NCBI RefSeq assembly: GCF_004343585.1
Contig: NZ_SLYW01000002.1
Coordinates: 248,001-312,000 of the forward strand
Length of the DNA stretch: 64,000 bases
Origin: Neorhizobium sp. JUb45
GTDB taxonomy: Bacteria; Pseudomonadota; Alphaproteobacteria; Rhizobiales; Rhizobiaceae
Reading direction: 5' to 3'
The translations under genes were made by a program, and so were the position numbers. The notes under the pieces were generated by a model. It worked only from the letters and a program-made list of their open reading frames with translations. It was not told where the DNA came from and did no database searches. The first letter of the stretch is position 1; every line of letters starts with the position of its first letter. Shown here piece after piece: positions 35,502-44,209 of the stretch.

Positions 35502-35541
35502 ACAGGGCCGAGGATGACGGCGTCATCGAATGGGATTTTTG

Positions 35542-35721
35542 TCAGTCAACGGCTGGCGCTTGGTTTTTCTTCTCGCATTTCTGCCAAGCCTCGGCCACAT
35601 GGCCGAGTGCAGTGATAAACACATCCGGGTTTTCACCCTCCATCGCCATCTCGAGATATTCCAGCATATCTGCCGGACTTTCGATATAATCGGCGATCTC
35701 GAAGCAACTTGTAGCTATCAT
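35542..35721 (-). pseudogene. Truncated addiction-module antidote (HI1420-like), probable remnant
   Basis: A 59-residue frame with GGGGAG 7 nt before ATG 35721. The segment EIADYIESPADMLEYLEMAMEGENPDVFITALGHVAEA resembles the N-terminus of HigA-like putative addiction module antidote proteins, which continue with a helix-turn-helix of about 50 residues. Here that part is replaced by a short tail (WQKCEKKNQAPAVD) and stop. No partner toxin is visible. The frame is open upstream to 35889, but that part shows no family resemblance. It could still be a functional short protein. Confidence 0.5.
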
Positions 35722-35747
35722 AAGAAGGCTCCCCAATTTTGCGAAAA

Positions 35748-35763
35748 GTATCCAATTGGATAC
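35748..35763. promoter_or_regulatory. Perfect 16-bp palindrome, probable operator
   Basis: GTATCCAATTGGATAC is a perfect inverted repeat lying 27-42 bp upstream of the truncated antitoxin gene and about 100 bp upstream of lemA. It has the look of a dimeric repressor site. Confidence 0.55.
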
Positions 35764-35863
35764 CGATTGCCACAAAGTCCCGCCAGCCAATGTTTCCGCT
35801 TGCCCGCTCTTCAATAAAGCGCGAATTGCGTTAGATATATCCTCAGGAACAGGGGATCTCCGC

Positions 35864-36418
35864 ATGCTCTTCATCATTCTCGGCATCATCGCCGTCGCAG
35901 CACTCTATCTCGTGATGCTCTATAACGGCCTCGTCAAATCCCGGCAGATGGCCGAGGAGGCGTGGTCGGGCATCGATGTGCAGCTGAAGCGCCGCGCCGA
36001 TCTCATTCCCAATCTCATCGAAACCGTCAAAGGGTATGCCGCCCACGAAAAGGGCACGTTCGAGGAGGTCGTGCGGCTTCGCAATCAGGCGCAGGCGGTG
36101 CCGGCGGGTGATGTCGAGGGCAGGGCGGTCGCCGAAGGCATGCTCTCCCAGGCGCTCGGAAAACTGTTCGCGCTTGCCGAAGCCTATCCCGATCTGAAGG
36201 CCAACCAGAATTTTTCCGAACTGCAGGCATCGCTGGAAACGCTGGAAAGCGAGATCCAGATGTCGCGGCGCTATTACAATGGCGCGGCGCGTGATCTCAA
36301 CGTCAAGGTCGAAAGTTTTCCGTCCAACATCGTGGCCGGCCAGTTCGGTTTTGCCAAAAAGCCGTTTTTCGAGATCACCAACGAAGCTGATCGCGCCGTT
36401 CCAAGCGTCAAGTTCTGA
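35864..36418 (+). CDS. lemA: LemA family protein
   Basis: Membrane-anchored helical-bundle protein of 184 residues. A single N-terminal helix (MLFIILGIIAVAALYLVMLYNGLV) is followed by the LemA signature (EEAWSGIDVQLKRRADLIPNLIETVKGYAAHEKGTFEEVV, ELQASLETLESEIQMSRRYYNGAARDLNVKVESFPSNIVAGQFGF). GGGGA lies 8 nt upstream. LemA proteins often pair with a DUF2207 membrane protein; here that partner is two genes further on, after aroA. Function is unknown. Confidence 0.93.
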   Translation: MLFIILGIIAVAALYLVMLYNGLVKSRQMAEEAWSGIDVQLKRRADLIPNLIETVKGYAAHEKGTFEEVVRLRNQAQAVPAGDVEGRAVAEGMLSQALGKLFALAEAYPDLKANQNFSELQASLETLESEIQMSRRYYNGAARDLNVKVESFPSNIVAGQFGFAKKPFFEITNEADRAVPSVKF

Positions 36419-36539
36419 TCTGCCACAGTTCCTGTGCTTCCCCTTTGTGCAGCGACGGTTTAAGACGCTGCCGACATGATTTTATTGGCCTGAAAGCCTC
36501 GCCGGTCATCCGGCGGAAGGCTGGCGAGAGACTTGAAAA

Positions 36540-37793
36540 ATGCCCAAGGAAAAGCTGACCATCGTCCCCCATCCGGCGCCGCTGTCCGGCCGTGCCGTGC
36601 CGCCCGGTTCCAAGTCGATCACCAACCGCGCGCTGCTTCTGGCCGGCCTGGCAAAAGGCACCAGCCGGCTGACCGGCGCGCTGAAAAGCGATGACACGCG
36701 TTATATGGCGGAAGCTCTGCGCGCCATGGGCGTTGTGGTGGACGAACCGGATGCAACGACCTTCGTCGTCACCGGCAATGGTGAACTGAAGGCCCCGGCC
36801 GGTCCGCTTTTCCTCGGCAATGCCGGAACCGCCACCCGCTTTTTGACCGCCGCCCTGGCGCTTGGCCACGGCCGTTACGTGGTCGATGGCGACGAGCACA
36901 TGCGCAAACGTCCCATCAAGCCGCTGGTCGATGCGCTGAAATCGCTGGGCGTGGCGATCGAGGCCCCGACCGGCTGCCCGCCGGTCACCATCGATGCCAA
37001 TGGCACATTCGCCAGCAACAAGGTCGTCATCGATGCCGGCCTGTCGAGCCAGTATGTGTCTGCCCTGCAGATGGCCGCCGCCTGCGGTTCCGAACCCTTC
37101 ACCATCGAGCTTGCCGGTGCCGATATCGGCGCGCGCGGGTATATCGACCTGACGCTGGCGGCCATGCGCGCTTTCGGCGCAAAAGTCTCGCAGCCGACGC
37201 CGTCTTCCTGGGTGATCGAGCCGACCGGTTATACAGCGACCGATTTCGTCGTCGAGCCGGATGCATCCGCCGCCACCTATCTCTGGGCCGCCGAAGTGCT
37301 GACCCAAGGGCAGATTGATCTCGGCGTCAAAAACGAGGAATTCACCCAGCCGGACGCCAAGGCTTTTGACGTCATCCGCCAGTTTCCGCACCTGCCGGCT
37401 GAAATCGACGGTTCGCAGATGCAGGATGCGGTGCCGACCATCGCCGTGCTGGCCGCCTTCAATGAAACGCCGGTGCGTTTTGTCGGCATAGCCAACCTGC
37501 GCGTCAAGGAATGCGACCGCATCCGCGCCGTCTCCACCGGGCTCAACAACATCCGCGAGGGGCTGGCCACCGAAGAGGGCGATGACCTGATCGTCGCCTC
37601 CGATCCGTCGCTTTCCGGCCAGACGCTGTCGGCAAAAATCGACACGTTTGCCGACCACCGCATCGCCATGAGCTTTGCGCTGGCGGGGTTGAAGATCGGC
37701 GGCATCACCATTCTGGATCCCGATTGCGTGGGCAAAACCTTCCCGGAATATTGGGATGTGCTGTCCTCGCTCGGCGTTTCCATCGAGGATTGA
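36540..37793 (+). CDS. aroA: 3-phosphoshikimate 1-carboxyvinyltransferase (EPSP synthase), class I-like
   Basis: Shikimate pathway enzyme of 417 residues joining PEP to shikimate 3-phosphate. PGSKSITNRALLLAGLAKG, LFLGNAGTATRFLTAAL, DGDEHMRKRPI, RVKECDRI and FADHRIAMSFAL are all present, and the numbering around Gly96-Thr97 coincides with E. coli. The position of E. coli Pro101 is Phe101. The sequence is unlike the class II (CP4-type) enzyme that Agrobacterium relatives use, so this may be a second copy (inference). It sits between lemA and the DUF2207 gene, with gaps of about 120 and 27 bp. Confidence 0.92.
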   Translation: MPKEKLTIVPHPAPLSGRAVPPGSKSITNRALLLAGLAKGTSRLTGALKSDDTRYMAEALRAMGVVVDEPDATTFVVTGNGELKAPAGPLFLGNAGTATRFLTAALALGHGRYVVDGDEHMRKRPIKPLVDALKSLGVAIEAPTGCPPVTIDANGTFASNKVVIDAGLSSQYVSALQMAAACGSEPFTIELAGADIGARGYIDLTLAAMRAFGAKVSQPTPSSWVIEPTGYTATDFVVEPDASAATYLWAAEVLTQGQIDLGVKNEEFTQPDAKAFDVIRQFPHLPAEIDGSQMQDAVPTIAVLAAFNETPVRFVGIANLRVKECDRIRAVSTGLNNIREGLATEEGDDLIVASDPSLSGQTLSAKIDTFADHRIAMSFALAGLKIGGITILDPDCVGKTFPEYWDVLSSLGVSIED

Positions 37794-37820
37794 TTTTTTA
37801 AAACGGGGGGAAGAGTGTTG

Positions 37821-39767
37821 ATGCGACGGATTTCCGGCTTTTGTCTTGCTCTTCTCCTCATCTTCGCTTTGCCGCTCGCCGCATGGGCGCGTGAAGAAAT
37901 CCTCTCCTACCATTCCGATGTGGTGGTGGAGCCGGATGGCGCCTTCACGGTGACGGAAACCATTCGCGTCAATGCCGAAGGCGTGGATATCCGGCGCGGC
38001 ATCTTTCGCGATTTTCCGTTGCGCACCCGCACCCAGTCGGACAGGCTGATCACCGCCGGTTTCGAACTCCTGTCGGTGACGCGGGATGGCCGCCCGGAAT
38101 CCTCGCATACGGAAAACATTTCCGGCGGCATCCGCATCTATGCGGGGAATGCAGACACTCGCCTGTCACCCGGCATCTACAGTTACACCTTTCGTTACCA
38201 CACCGACCGCTGGATCCTGCGCTACGACGATCAGGACGAGGTCTACTGGAACGTCAACGGCTCCGGCTGGCAGTTCCCGATCCGCAAGGTCACAGCCGCC
38301 ATCCATCTGCCCGGCGCGACCGCCCCCATCGCCACCGATTATTTCACCGGCGGTTATGGCGGCGAAGGCAAGGATGCCCGCGTCAGGGTTTCCGGCAATA
38401 CCGCCTTTTTCGAAACCACACGGCCATTCGGCCCGCAAGAAAACCTCACCGTGTTGGTCGGTTTCCCCAAGGGCGTGCTGCCGGAACCGACGGCTGCGCA
38501 AAAATTCTGGCAGTTCGTGGCTGACAGCGCCGGCTGGGTCATCGGCGGGTTCGGCGTCGTCATTGTCGGCCTCTATTACTGGTGGGCGTGGAATGCGGTT
38601 GGCCGCGATCCCGAAAAAGGCGTGGTGGTGCCGCGCTGGGATGCGCCTGAAAACCTGTCGCCGGCGCTTGTGAACTACGTGGAGAACAAGGGTTTTTCCG
38701 GTGGTGGCTGGACGGCGTTTTCCGCGACGCTGCTGCATCTGGCGGTCGGCGGTTATGTCGAACTCGACGATCTTTCCAGCGACATCGTGGTGCGCCGTAC
38801 GGAAAAACCGCTTCCCGCCGATCTGCCGTCCGGCCAGAAAGCCATTCTCGCCGCAGTCGGCAAGCCGGGTGAAGAACTCACTATATCCAAGGACAATGGC
38901 CCGGCCGTCGAACAGCTCGGCATGCGCTTCCGCAGCGCCATCGAGAAGGAACATCGCGGCAAATATTACAAGGCCAATACCGGTTATATCGTCGGCGGCA
39001 TTGCTCTCAGTCTGGTCCTGCTGGTGCCGCTGTTCATCTTTGGCAATTTTTCGGAAGACACGATCGGCATGATGATCGCGCCGGTGTTCTTCACGGTCTT
39101 CATCGGCATATTCGCCGCCGGTGCGGCCAAGGGCCTGCGCCGTGGCGCGCGGCTAGGCCAGCGCATCTTTTCCATCATCATTTTGGCCGTGATCGGCTTT
39201 GTCGTCATCACCGCGCTGGCGTCAGGCGCCCTGCTGATGCTGAGCGAACTTCTGCATGGCGGCGATATCGGCGGCCCGGTCTGCGTTGCTGCCATCGTGC
39301 TGATCAATCTTCTGTTCTTCTTCCTGATGGGGGCGCCCACCCCGCTCGGGCGAAAACTGAGCGATGGCATCGAGGGCCTGCGGCTTTACCTGACGGTGGC
39401 AGAACAGGACCGCATGAACATGGCGGGCGCACCCACCATGTCGCCGCAGCATTTTGAAAAGCTGCTGCCCTATGCGGTGGCGCTCGGCGTGGAAAAACCA
39501 TGGTCGAAGGCGTTTGAAACCTGGCTTGCGGCAGCCGGCGTCGGTGCCGCGGCAGGCGCTGCCGCCGCCTATAGTCCCGGCTGGTATCACGGCGGATCGA
39601 TGGGGGATTTCTCCGGCCGCATCAGCGACTTTTCCTCTTCCATGGCCTCGACCATTTCCTCCTCCATCCCGGCGCCAAAAGCCAGTTCCGGCGGTGGCGG
39701 CGGGTTTTCGGGAGGCGGCGGCTTTTCCGGCGGCGGGGGAGGTGGCGGTGGTGGTGGCGGCTGGTAA
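37821..39767 (+). CDS. DUF2207 membrane protein
   Basis: Protein of 648 residues. A signal peptide (ISGFCLALLLIFALPLAAWA) leads to a periplasmic DUF2207 domain (EEILSYHSDVVVEPDGAFTVTETIRVNAEG ...), a membrane helix near 240-260 (GWVIGGFGVVIVGLYYWWAW), a cytoplasmic part, then two to three helices around 395-500. The C-terminus is a Gly/Ser-rich tail (FSGGGGFSGGGGGGGG...W) typical of these proteins. It is the usual partner of LemA. A strong GGGGGGAAGAG precedes ATG 37821. Function unknown, possibly envelope maintenance. Confidence 0.9.
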   Translation: MRRISGFCLALLLIFALPLAAWAREEILSYHSDVVVEPDGAFTVTETIRVNAEGVDIRRGIFRDFPLRTRTQSDRLITAGFELLSVTRDGRPESSHTENISGGIRIYAGNADTRLSPGIYSYTFRYHTDRWILRYDDQDEVYWNVNGSGWQFPIRKVTAAIHLPGATAPIATDYFTGGYGGEGKDARVRVSGNTAFFETTRPFGPQENLTVLVGFPKGVLPEPTAAQKFWQFVADSAGWVIGGFGVVIVGLYYWWAWNAVGRDPEKGVVVPRWDAPENLSPALVNYVENKGFSGGGWTAFSATLLHLAVGGYVELDDLSSDIVVRRTEKPLPADLPSGQKAILAAVGKPGEELTISKDNGPAVEQLGMRFRSAIEKEHRGKYYKANTGYIVGGIALSLVLLVPLFIFGNFSEDTIGMMIAPVFFTVFIGIFAAGAAKGLRRGARLGQRIFSIIILAVIGFVVITALASGALLMLSELLHGGDIGGPVCVAAIVLINLLFFFLMGAPTPLGRKLSDGIEGLRLYLTVAEQDRMNMAGAPTMSPQHFEKLLPYAVALGVEKPWSKAFETWLAAAGVGAAAGAAAAYSPGWYHGGSMGDFSGRISDFSSSMASTISSSIPAPKASSGGGGGFSGGGGFSGGGGGGGGGGGW

Positions 39768-39845
39768 GCGGACACCACCGCCAACCTCTATTGAATTTCA
39801 GGCCAATTGCCCTTACGTTACATGTAACGAACTGCGGAGGTGATG

Positions 39846-40064
39846 ATGCCTTCTTCCACCAGCAAAAGAGTTCAAAAACATCGGGATGCTTTGAGGGCTT
39901 CCGGCCTGCGCCCTGTGCAGTTGTGGATGCCCGATACGCGTGTCGCAGGCTTCGCTGAAGAGTGCCGCAGACAAGCCGCAGTCGTTGCCGCTTCCGATGC
40001 AAGCGATCCTGATCTCGATATTTTTCTCGATGCGGCCCTTGCCGATCTTGATCACGACGCATGA
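39846..40064 (+). CDS. MazE-like antitoxin (DUF3018 type)
   Basis: A 72-residue antitoxin. SKRVQKHRDALRASGLRPVQLWMPDTR is the DNA-binding pattern of antitoxin MazE family/DUF3018 proteins, and the acidic tail (SDASDPDLDIFLDAALADLDHDA) should bind the toxin. GGAGG lies 5 nt before ATG 39846. Its TGA overlaps the MazF start (ATGA). Confidence 0.85.
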   Translation: MPSSTSKRVQKHRDALRASGLRPVQLWMPDTRVAGFAEECRRQAAVVAASDASDPDLDIFLDAALADLDHDA

Positions 40065-40384
40065 AACGCGGCGATCTCGTCTCCGTTGCCTTGGCGGGCG
40101 ATTTCGGCAAACCGCGCCCGGCGCTCGTCATCCAGTCAGATCGGTTCGAAGGTACCGGTACGGTCACTCTATTGTTGATATCGTCGGAACTGGTGGAAGC
40201 CTCGTCGATCCGCCTGACAGTCGAACCCACGCCTGAAAACGGTCTGCACAAGACATCGCAGGTGATGATCGATAAGGCGATGTCGGTGAAACGTGAGAAG
40301 CTCGGCCCGGTCTTCGGTCGCATCAACGACGAGACCATGCTGCAGGTGACGCGTGCGCTTGCGGTGTTTTTTCACGTTGTCTGA
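40061..40384 (+). CDS. mazF: MazF/PemK-type endoribonuclease toxin
   Basis: A 107-residue toxin of the MazF/PemK fold that cleaves mRNA at short sequences. MKRGDLVSVALAGDFGKPRPALVIQSD is the typical start, SSEL and RLTVEP match the middle strands, and QVMIDKAMSVKREKLGPVFGRI is the conserved C-terminal block. It is coupled to the antitoxin by a 4-nt overlap and precedes glyS by 150 bp. Confidence 0.9.
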   Translation: MKRGDLVSVALAGDFGKPRPALVIQSDRFEGTGTVTLLLISSELVEASSIRLTVEPTPENGLHKTSQVMIDKAMSVKREKLGPVFGRINDETMLQVTRALAVFFHVV

Positions 40385-40534
40385 GGCGATGACCGGGCAT
40401 TGTCGCACATTCGAAACGATATTTGCCATTGTGCAGCGGCGTCTATCTTTGCTAGCAGAAGCACACGATTTTTCACCCCCATGCCGGACCACGGTCCGTC
40501 CCTCCCGATGACGGGAGGGTGAGGAAAACTGATT

Positions 40535-42904
40535 ATGCCCGATCTCCTGCTTGAACTTCGCTCCGAGGAAATTCCCGCACGCATGCAGCGCAAGGCGGCG
40601 GGCGATCTGAAAAAGCTCGTTACCGACGCGCTGGTGGATGCGGGTCTCACCTATGAGGGTGCGCGCGAATACTGGACGCCGCGCCGCCTGACGCTGGATA
40701 TTCGCGGCCTCACCGCCCGTTCCGCCGATCAGCGCGAAGAGATCAAGGGCCCATCCACCAAGGCGCCGGAACAGGCGATCGCCGGTTTCCTGCGCAAGGC
40801 GGGTCTTGCCGATGTGTCGGAAGCCAAAATCGTGTCCGATCCCAAGAAGGGCGATTTTTATGTCGCCATCGTCTCCAAGCCCGGCCGTGCGGCAGAAGAG
40901 ATTATTTCCGACGTGATGCCCGGCATCATCCGCACCTTTCCCTGGCCGAAATCCATGCGCTCGGGTTACGCCTCCATGCCCAAGGGCATGGTGTATGGCG
41001 GCATCGACGGCAAGGGCTCTGAAAGCCTGCGCTGGGTGCGCCCGCTGCAGTCGATCGTCTGCCTGTTCGGCACAGAAATCGAAGAAACGCAGGTCATCCC
41101 GTTCGAAATCGACGGCATCGTCGCCGGCAATGTCACTTATGGCCACCGTTTTCATGCGCCTGATCCCATCACCGTGCGCCGCTTCGATGATTACGTGTCG
41201 AGCCTGGAAAAGGCCAAGGTCATGCTCGATGGCGAGCGCCGCAAGGACATGATCCTGCACGATGCCCGCGACATCGCTTTTGCCAACGGCCTGGAACTGG
41301 TCGAGGACGAAGGCCTGCTGGAAGAAGTCTCGGGTCTTGTCGAGTGGCCGCATGTTCTGATGGGCACGTTCGAGGAGGATTACCTCCAGATCCCGGCGGA
41401 AATCATCCGCCTGACCATCAAGACCAACCAGAAATGTTTTGTGACGCGGCCTCAAGGGTCGGAAGAAGGCCTGTCGAACCGTTTCATCCTGATTTCCAAT
41501 ATCGACGCCAAGGATGGCGGCAAGGAAATCATGCATGGCAATGGCAAGGTTGTGCGCGCCCGCCTGTCCGACGCCAAACATTTCTGGACCCGCGACCAGG
41601 GCGACCTGCCGGATCTGGAAACGCTGAAGGTTTCGGCCGAAAAGTTCGGTCTGGACCTGAAAAAGCCGCTCGACCAGCGCATGGCAAAACTCGATGCGCT
41701 CAACGTCACATTCCACGCCAAGCTCGGCAGCCAGGGTGAACGGGTTGCCCGTATCCGCGTACTGGCAAAGCAACTCGCTCTGATCACCGGTGCCGATGCC
41801 GCTCTGGTGGACCGCGCCGTGGTTCTGGCAAAAGCCGACCTGCGCACCGAAGCCGTTGGCGAATTCCCCGAACTGCAGGGCCTGATGGGCCGTCGTTACG
41901 CGCTGTTGCAGGGCGAGGATGCGTCCGTTGCCGCGGCCATCGAAGACCACTGGAAGCCGAACGGCCCTTCCGACCGTCTGCCGGAAGACAAGGTCGGCCT
42001 CACGGTGGCGCTGGCCGACAAGCTCGATACGCTGACTGGTTTCTGGGCGATCGACGAAAAGCCGACCGGCTCGAAGGACCCCTATGCGCTGCGCCGTGCG
42101 GCACTGGGCGTGGTGCGCATCATTCTGGAGCGGAAGGTGCGGCTGCCACTCACTGCAGAAATTGCCTCCGGAACTCTTCGTTATCTGAAGTTCTTTGATG
42201 AGCGGCGAGCTGGTACTTCAAAAGACGAAGCATATGCCTTGGAGTTTGATCATTCAGCTCGAAAAGGGGCTTGGGATGCAGAAACGCTTTCTAAGCTAAA
42301 TCTTGATGAAGATTTGGGTTTTTCGGATGCTGAGTTTGCCAATATGCCGAAGACCAAAATACAAATCAAAGCCGATGAAATTGCCATCGATCTTCTCTCC
42401 TTCTTCCACGACCGCCTGAAAGTGTATCTGCGCGATATGGGTGCGCGCCACGATGTCATCGACGCCGTGCTGACACCTGAAGCCGATGATCTGCTGCTGG
42501 TTGCCCGCCGCGCCGAGGCGCTGACCGCTTTCGTCACCTCTGAAGACGGCAAGAATCTGCTGGCCGGTACCAAGCGCGCCACCCAGCTGCTTGCCGCCGA
42601 AGAAAAGAAGGGCACTGCGGTTGCGACAAGCGTTTCGGAAACGCTCCTGACGCTCGATGCCGAAAAGGCGCTCTGGGCCGCCATCACCGTCGCTTCGAAG
42701 GAAGCATCCGAGGCTGTCGCCAAGGAAGACTTTATCGCCGCCATGGAAGCGCTCTCCAAGCTTCGTGCGCCGGTCGACAAATTCTTCGAGGACGTTCTGG
42801 TCAACGACGAGGACAATGCCATCCGCGCCAACCGCCTGGCCCTGCTGAAGGCCATCCGCGAGGCGACCGGCACGGTTGCGGACTTTTCCAAGATCAGTGG
42901 GTGA
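40535..42904 (+). CDS. glyS: Glycyl-tRNA synthetase beta subunit with an internal insert
   Basis: Beta subunit, 789 residues, longer than the roughly 690-700 I recall for most bacteria. [20 protein letters not shown] is the standard start, and the C-terminal anticodon-binding region ([30 protein letters not shown]) is intact. Around residues 540-617 (DNA about 42150-42385) the codons turn AT-rich and the sequence ([21 protein letters not shown] ...) lies between conserved [13 protein letters not shown] and [22 protein letters not shown]. The frame is kept. It is separated from glyQ by 6.4 kb. Confidence 0.94.
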   Translation: MPDLLLELRSEEIPARMQRKAAGDLKKLVTDALVDAGLTYEGAREYWTPRRLTLDIRGLTARSADQREEIKGPSTKAPEQAIAGFLRKAGLADVSEAKIVSDPKKGDFYVAIVSKPGRAAEEIISDVMPGIIRTFPWPKSMRSGYASMPKGMVYGGIDGKGSESLRWVRPLQSIVCLFGTEIEETQVIPFEIDGIVAGNVTYGHRFHAPDPITVRRFDDYVSSLEKAKVMLDGERRKDMILHDARDIAFANGLELVEDEGLLEEVSGLVEWPHVLMGTFEEDYLQIPAEIIRLTIKTNQKCFVTRPQGSEEGLSNRFILISNIDAKDGGKEIMHGNGKVVRARLSDAKHFWTRDQGDLPDLETLKVSAEKFGLDLKKPLDQRMAKLDALNVTFHAKLGSQGERVARIRVLAKQLALITGADAALVDRAVVLAKADLRTEAVGEFPELQGLMGRRYALLQGEDASVAAAIEDHWKPNGPSDRLPEDKVGLTVALADKLDTLTGFWAIDEKPTGSKDPYALRRAALGVVRIILERKVRLPLTAEIASGTLRYLKFFDERRAGTSKDEAYALEFDHSARKGAWDAETLSKLNLDEDLGFSDAEFANMPKTKIQIKADEIAIDLLSFFHDRLKVYLRDMGARHDVIDAVLTPEADDLLLVARRAEALTAFVTSEDGKNLLAGTKRATQLLAAEEKKGTAVATSVSETLLTLDAEKALWAAITVASKEASEAVAKEDFIAAMEALSKLRAPVDKFFEDVLVNDEDNAIRANRLALLKAIREATGTVADFSKISG

Positions 42905-42927
42905 GGGGCTGACGCCACCCTCTCGAC

Positions 42928-43010
42928 GTCATCCTCGGGCTTGACCCGAGGATCTCACCACGCCTGAAAAATGGGCCGCAGCAGATGCTCGGGACAGGCC
43001 CGAGCATGAC
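42928..43010. repeat. GTCATCCTCGG-family palindromic repeat
   Basis: A diverged copy of the 80-bp element: GTCATCCTCGGGCTTGACCC at the start, GCTCGGGACAGGCCCGAGC and ATGAC at the end. It lies between glyS and the next toxin-antitoxin pair. Confidence 0.75.
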
Positions 43011-43088
43011 GGTGGTGGGCGTTGCGCTCACCTGACAGCGTTGCCGACCCATGCTAGTCTGCCGCTTCCACCTCACTCTGGAGCCGTC

Positions 43089-43340
43089 ATGAACAAGCCT
43101 GTGCAAGTGACAATCGGCGAACCGCTCGCCAGTTTCGTTCGAGGCGAAATGGAGCATGGTGGTTTCGATACGCCCGAAGCCGTCGTTGAAGCCGGTTTGC
43201 GGCTTCTGGAGGCCGAGCAGGCCAAATATGCCAAGCTCCGTGAGGCGCTGATCGAAGGCGAGCAGAGCGGTGAGCCAATTCCCTTTGACCCGGAGGCGCT
43301 CATGGCTTCCGTGCGCGAGTCATGGAGGAAGCGTGGTTGA
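43089..43340 (+). CDS. ParD-type antitoxin
   Basis: An 83-residue ribbon-helix-helix antitoxin of the ParD (CC2985-like) type: VQVTIGEPLASFVRGEMEHGGFDTPEAVVEAGLRLLEAEQ, then a toxin-binding tail (IPFDPEALMASVRESWRKRG). ATG 43089 is preferred over an upstream frame. Its stop overlaps the toxin start by 8 nt. Confidence 0.87.
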   Translation: MNKPVQVTIGEPLASFVRGEMEHGGFDTPEAVVEAGLRLLEAEQAKYAKLREALIEGEQSGEPIPFDPEALMASVRESWRKRG

Positions 43341-43635
43341 TGTTCATCTCAGTCCGCGCGCGGAAAGGGATTTCATCGATATCGGTTATTACACGCGCGA
43401 GCAGTGGTCTGCGATACAGGCCGAGACTTATCTGAGCCAGATCCTCCACATCATCAGCCAGATCGGCGAACGACCCTTGTCGGGACAAACGGTGAGGGGC
43501 ATCAAGTCTGGCTATCGCCGTCGTCGTGCGGGCGTGCATCTCATATTCTATGCGACCAATTCAGATGGCTCGGTTGAAATTATCCGCATCCTCCACGAAA
43601 AGAGCGATGCCCTCCACCATCTCGGTTTTGACTGA
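43333..43635 (+). CDS. ParE-type toxin
   Basis: A 100-residue RelE/ParE superfamily toxin: VHLSPRAERDFIDIGYYTREQW at the start, RPLSGQTVRGIKSGYRRRRAGVHLIFY in the middle, VEIIRILHEKSDALHHL at the end. It begins with GTG preceded by GGAGGA, inside the end of the antitoxin gene. The next gene starts 1 nt after its stop codon. Confidence 0.88.
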   Translation: MVDVHLSPRAERDFIDIGYYTREQWSAIQAETYLSQILHIISQIGERPLSGQTVRGIKSGYRRRRAGVHLIFYATNSDGSVEIIRILHEKSDALHHLGFD

Positions 43636-44130
43636 ATGACTTCCCCAAAAAGAATCCTCGTCAGCGCCTGTCTTCTCGGCCATGCCGTTCGTTATGACGG
43701 CAAGGGAAAACCGCTTGCGCATCCGCTTCTGGAACGCTGGAAAGAAGAGGGCAGGGTGGTGACGATATGCCCGGAAATGGCGGTAGGCATGCCCGTGCCG
43801 CGGCCGGCGGCGGAAATCGAAAACGGTTTGTCGGGTGAGGATGTGCTCTGCGGTCGAGCAAGGGTGATGGAAATCACCGGTGGGGATGTTTCGGCGGAAT
43901 TTATTGCGGGGGCGGAGAAGGCCGTGGCTTTTGCTCAAGCCAATGGCTGCACCCACGCGCTGCTGATTGATGGCAGCCCGTCCTGCGGCTCAGGTTTTAT
44001 CTATGACGGTTCGTTTGCGGGTAAAAAGCTCGTCGGCAATGGCGTCACCGCGGCATTGATGGCGCGCGCCGGTATCGCCGTTTATTCCGATCGTCAGATC
44101 GAGGAACTGGCCGCAGTGCTCGGCGCCTGA
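43636..44130 (+). CDS. DUF523 domain protein
   Basis: A 164-residue protein of the DUF523 family (YbbK-like): ILVSACLLGHAVRYDGKGKP, VTICPEMAVGMPVPRPAAEIE and LIDGSPSCGSGFIYDGSFAG are its diagnostic blocks, with three conserved Cys that could hold a metal or cluster. Function not established. It starts directly after the ParE stop, so it may be co-transcribed with that pair, perhaps by accident of insertion. Confidence 0.9.
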   Translation: MTSPKRILVSACLLGHAVRYDGKGKPLAHPLLERWKEEGRVVTICPEMAVGMPVPRPAAEIENGLSGEDVLCGRARVMEITGGDVSAEFIAGAEKAVAFAQANGCTHALLIDGSPSCGSGFIYDGSFAGKKLVGNGVTAALMARAGIAVYSDRQIEELAAVLGA

Positions 44131-44209
44131 AAGCGAGAAAACCGCTAGCACCTTTCGGCACTGACGGCTTTCCCACCCCGCGTCCCCCGCGTAGCTCTTT
44201 AAAAGTGTA

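Larger units (their letters stand above)
34179..35518. repeat. GTCATCCTCGG palindromic repeat split by an insertion sequence
   Basis: The left part (34179-34249) and right part (35502-35518) join, once the element is removed, to an 80-bp dyad like those at 6852 and 42928. The restored core reads CCTCGGC-ACAGG-GCCGAGG, and ACAGG is duplicated at 34245-34249 and 35502-35506. Confidence 0.85.
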
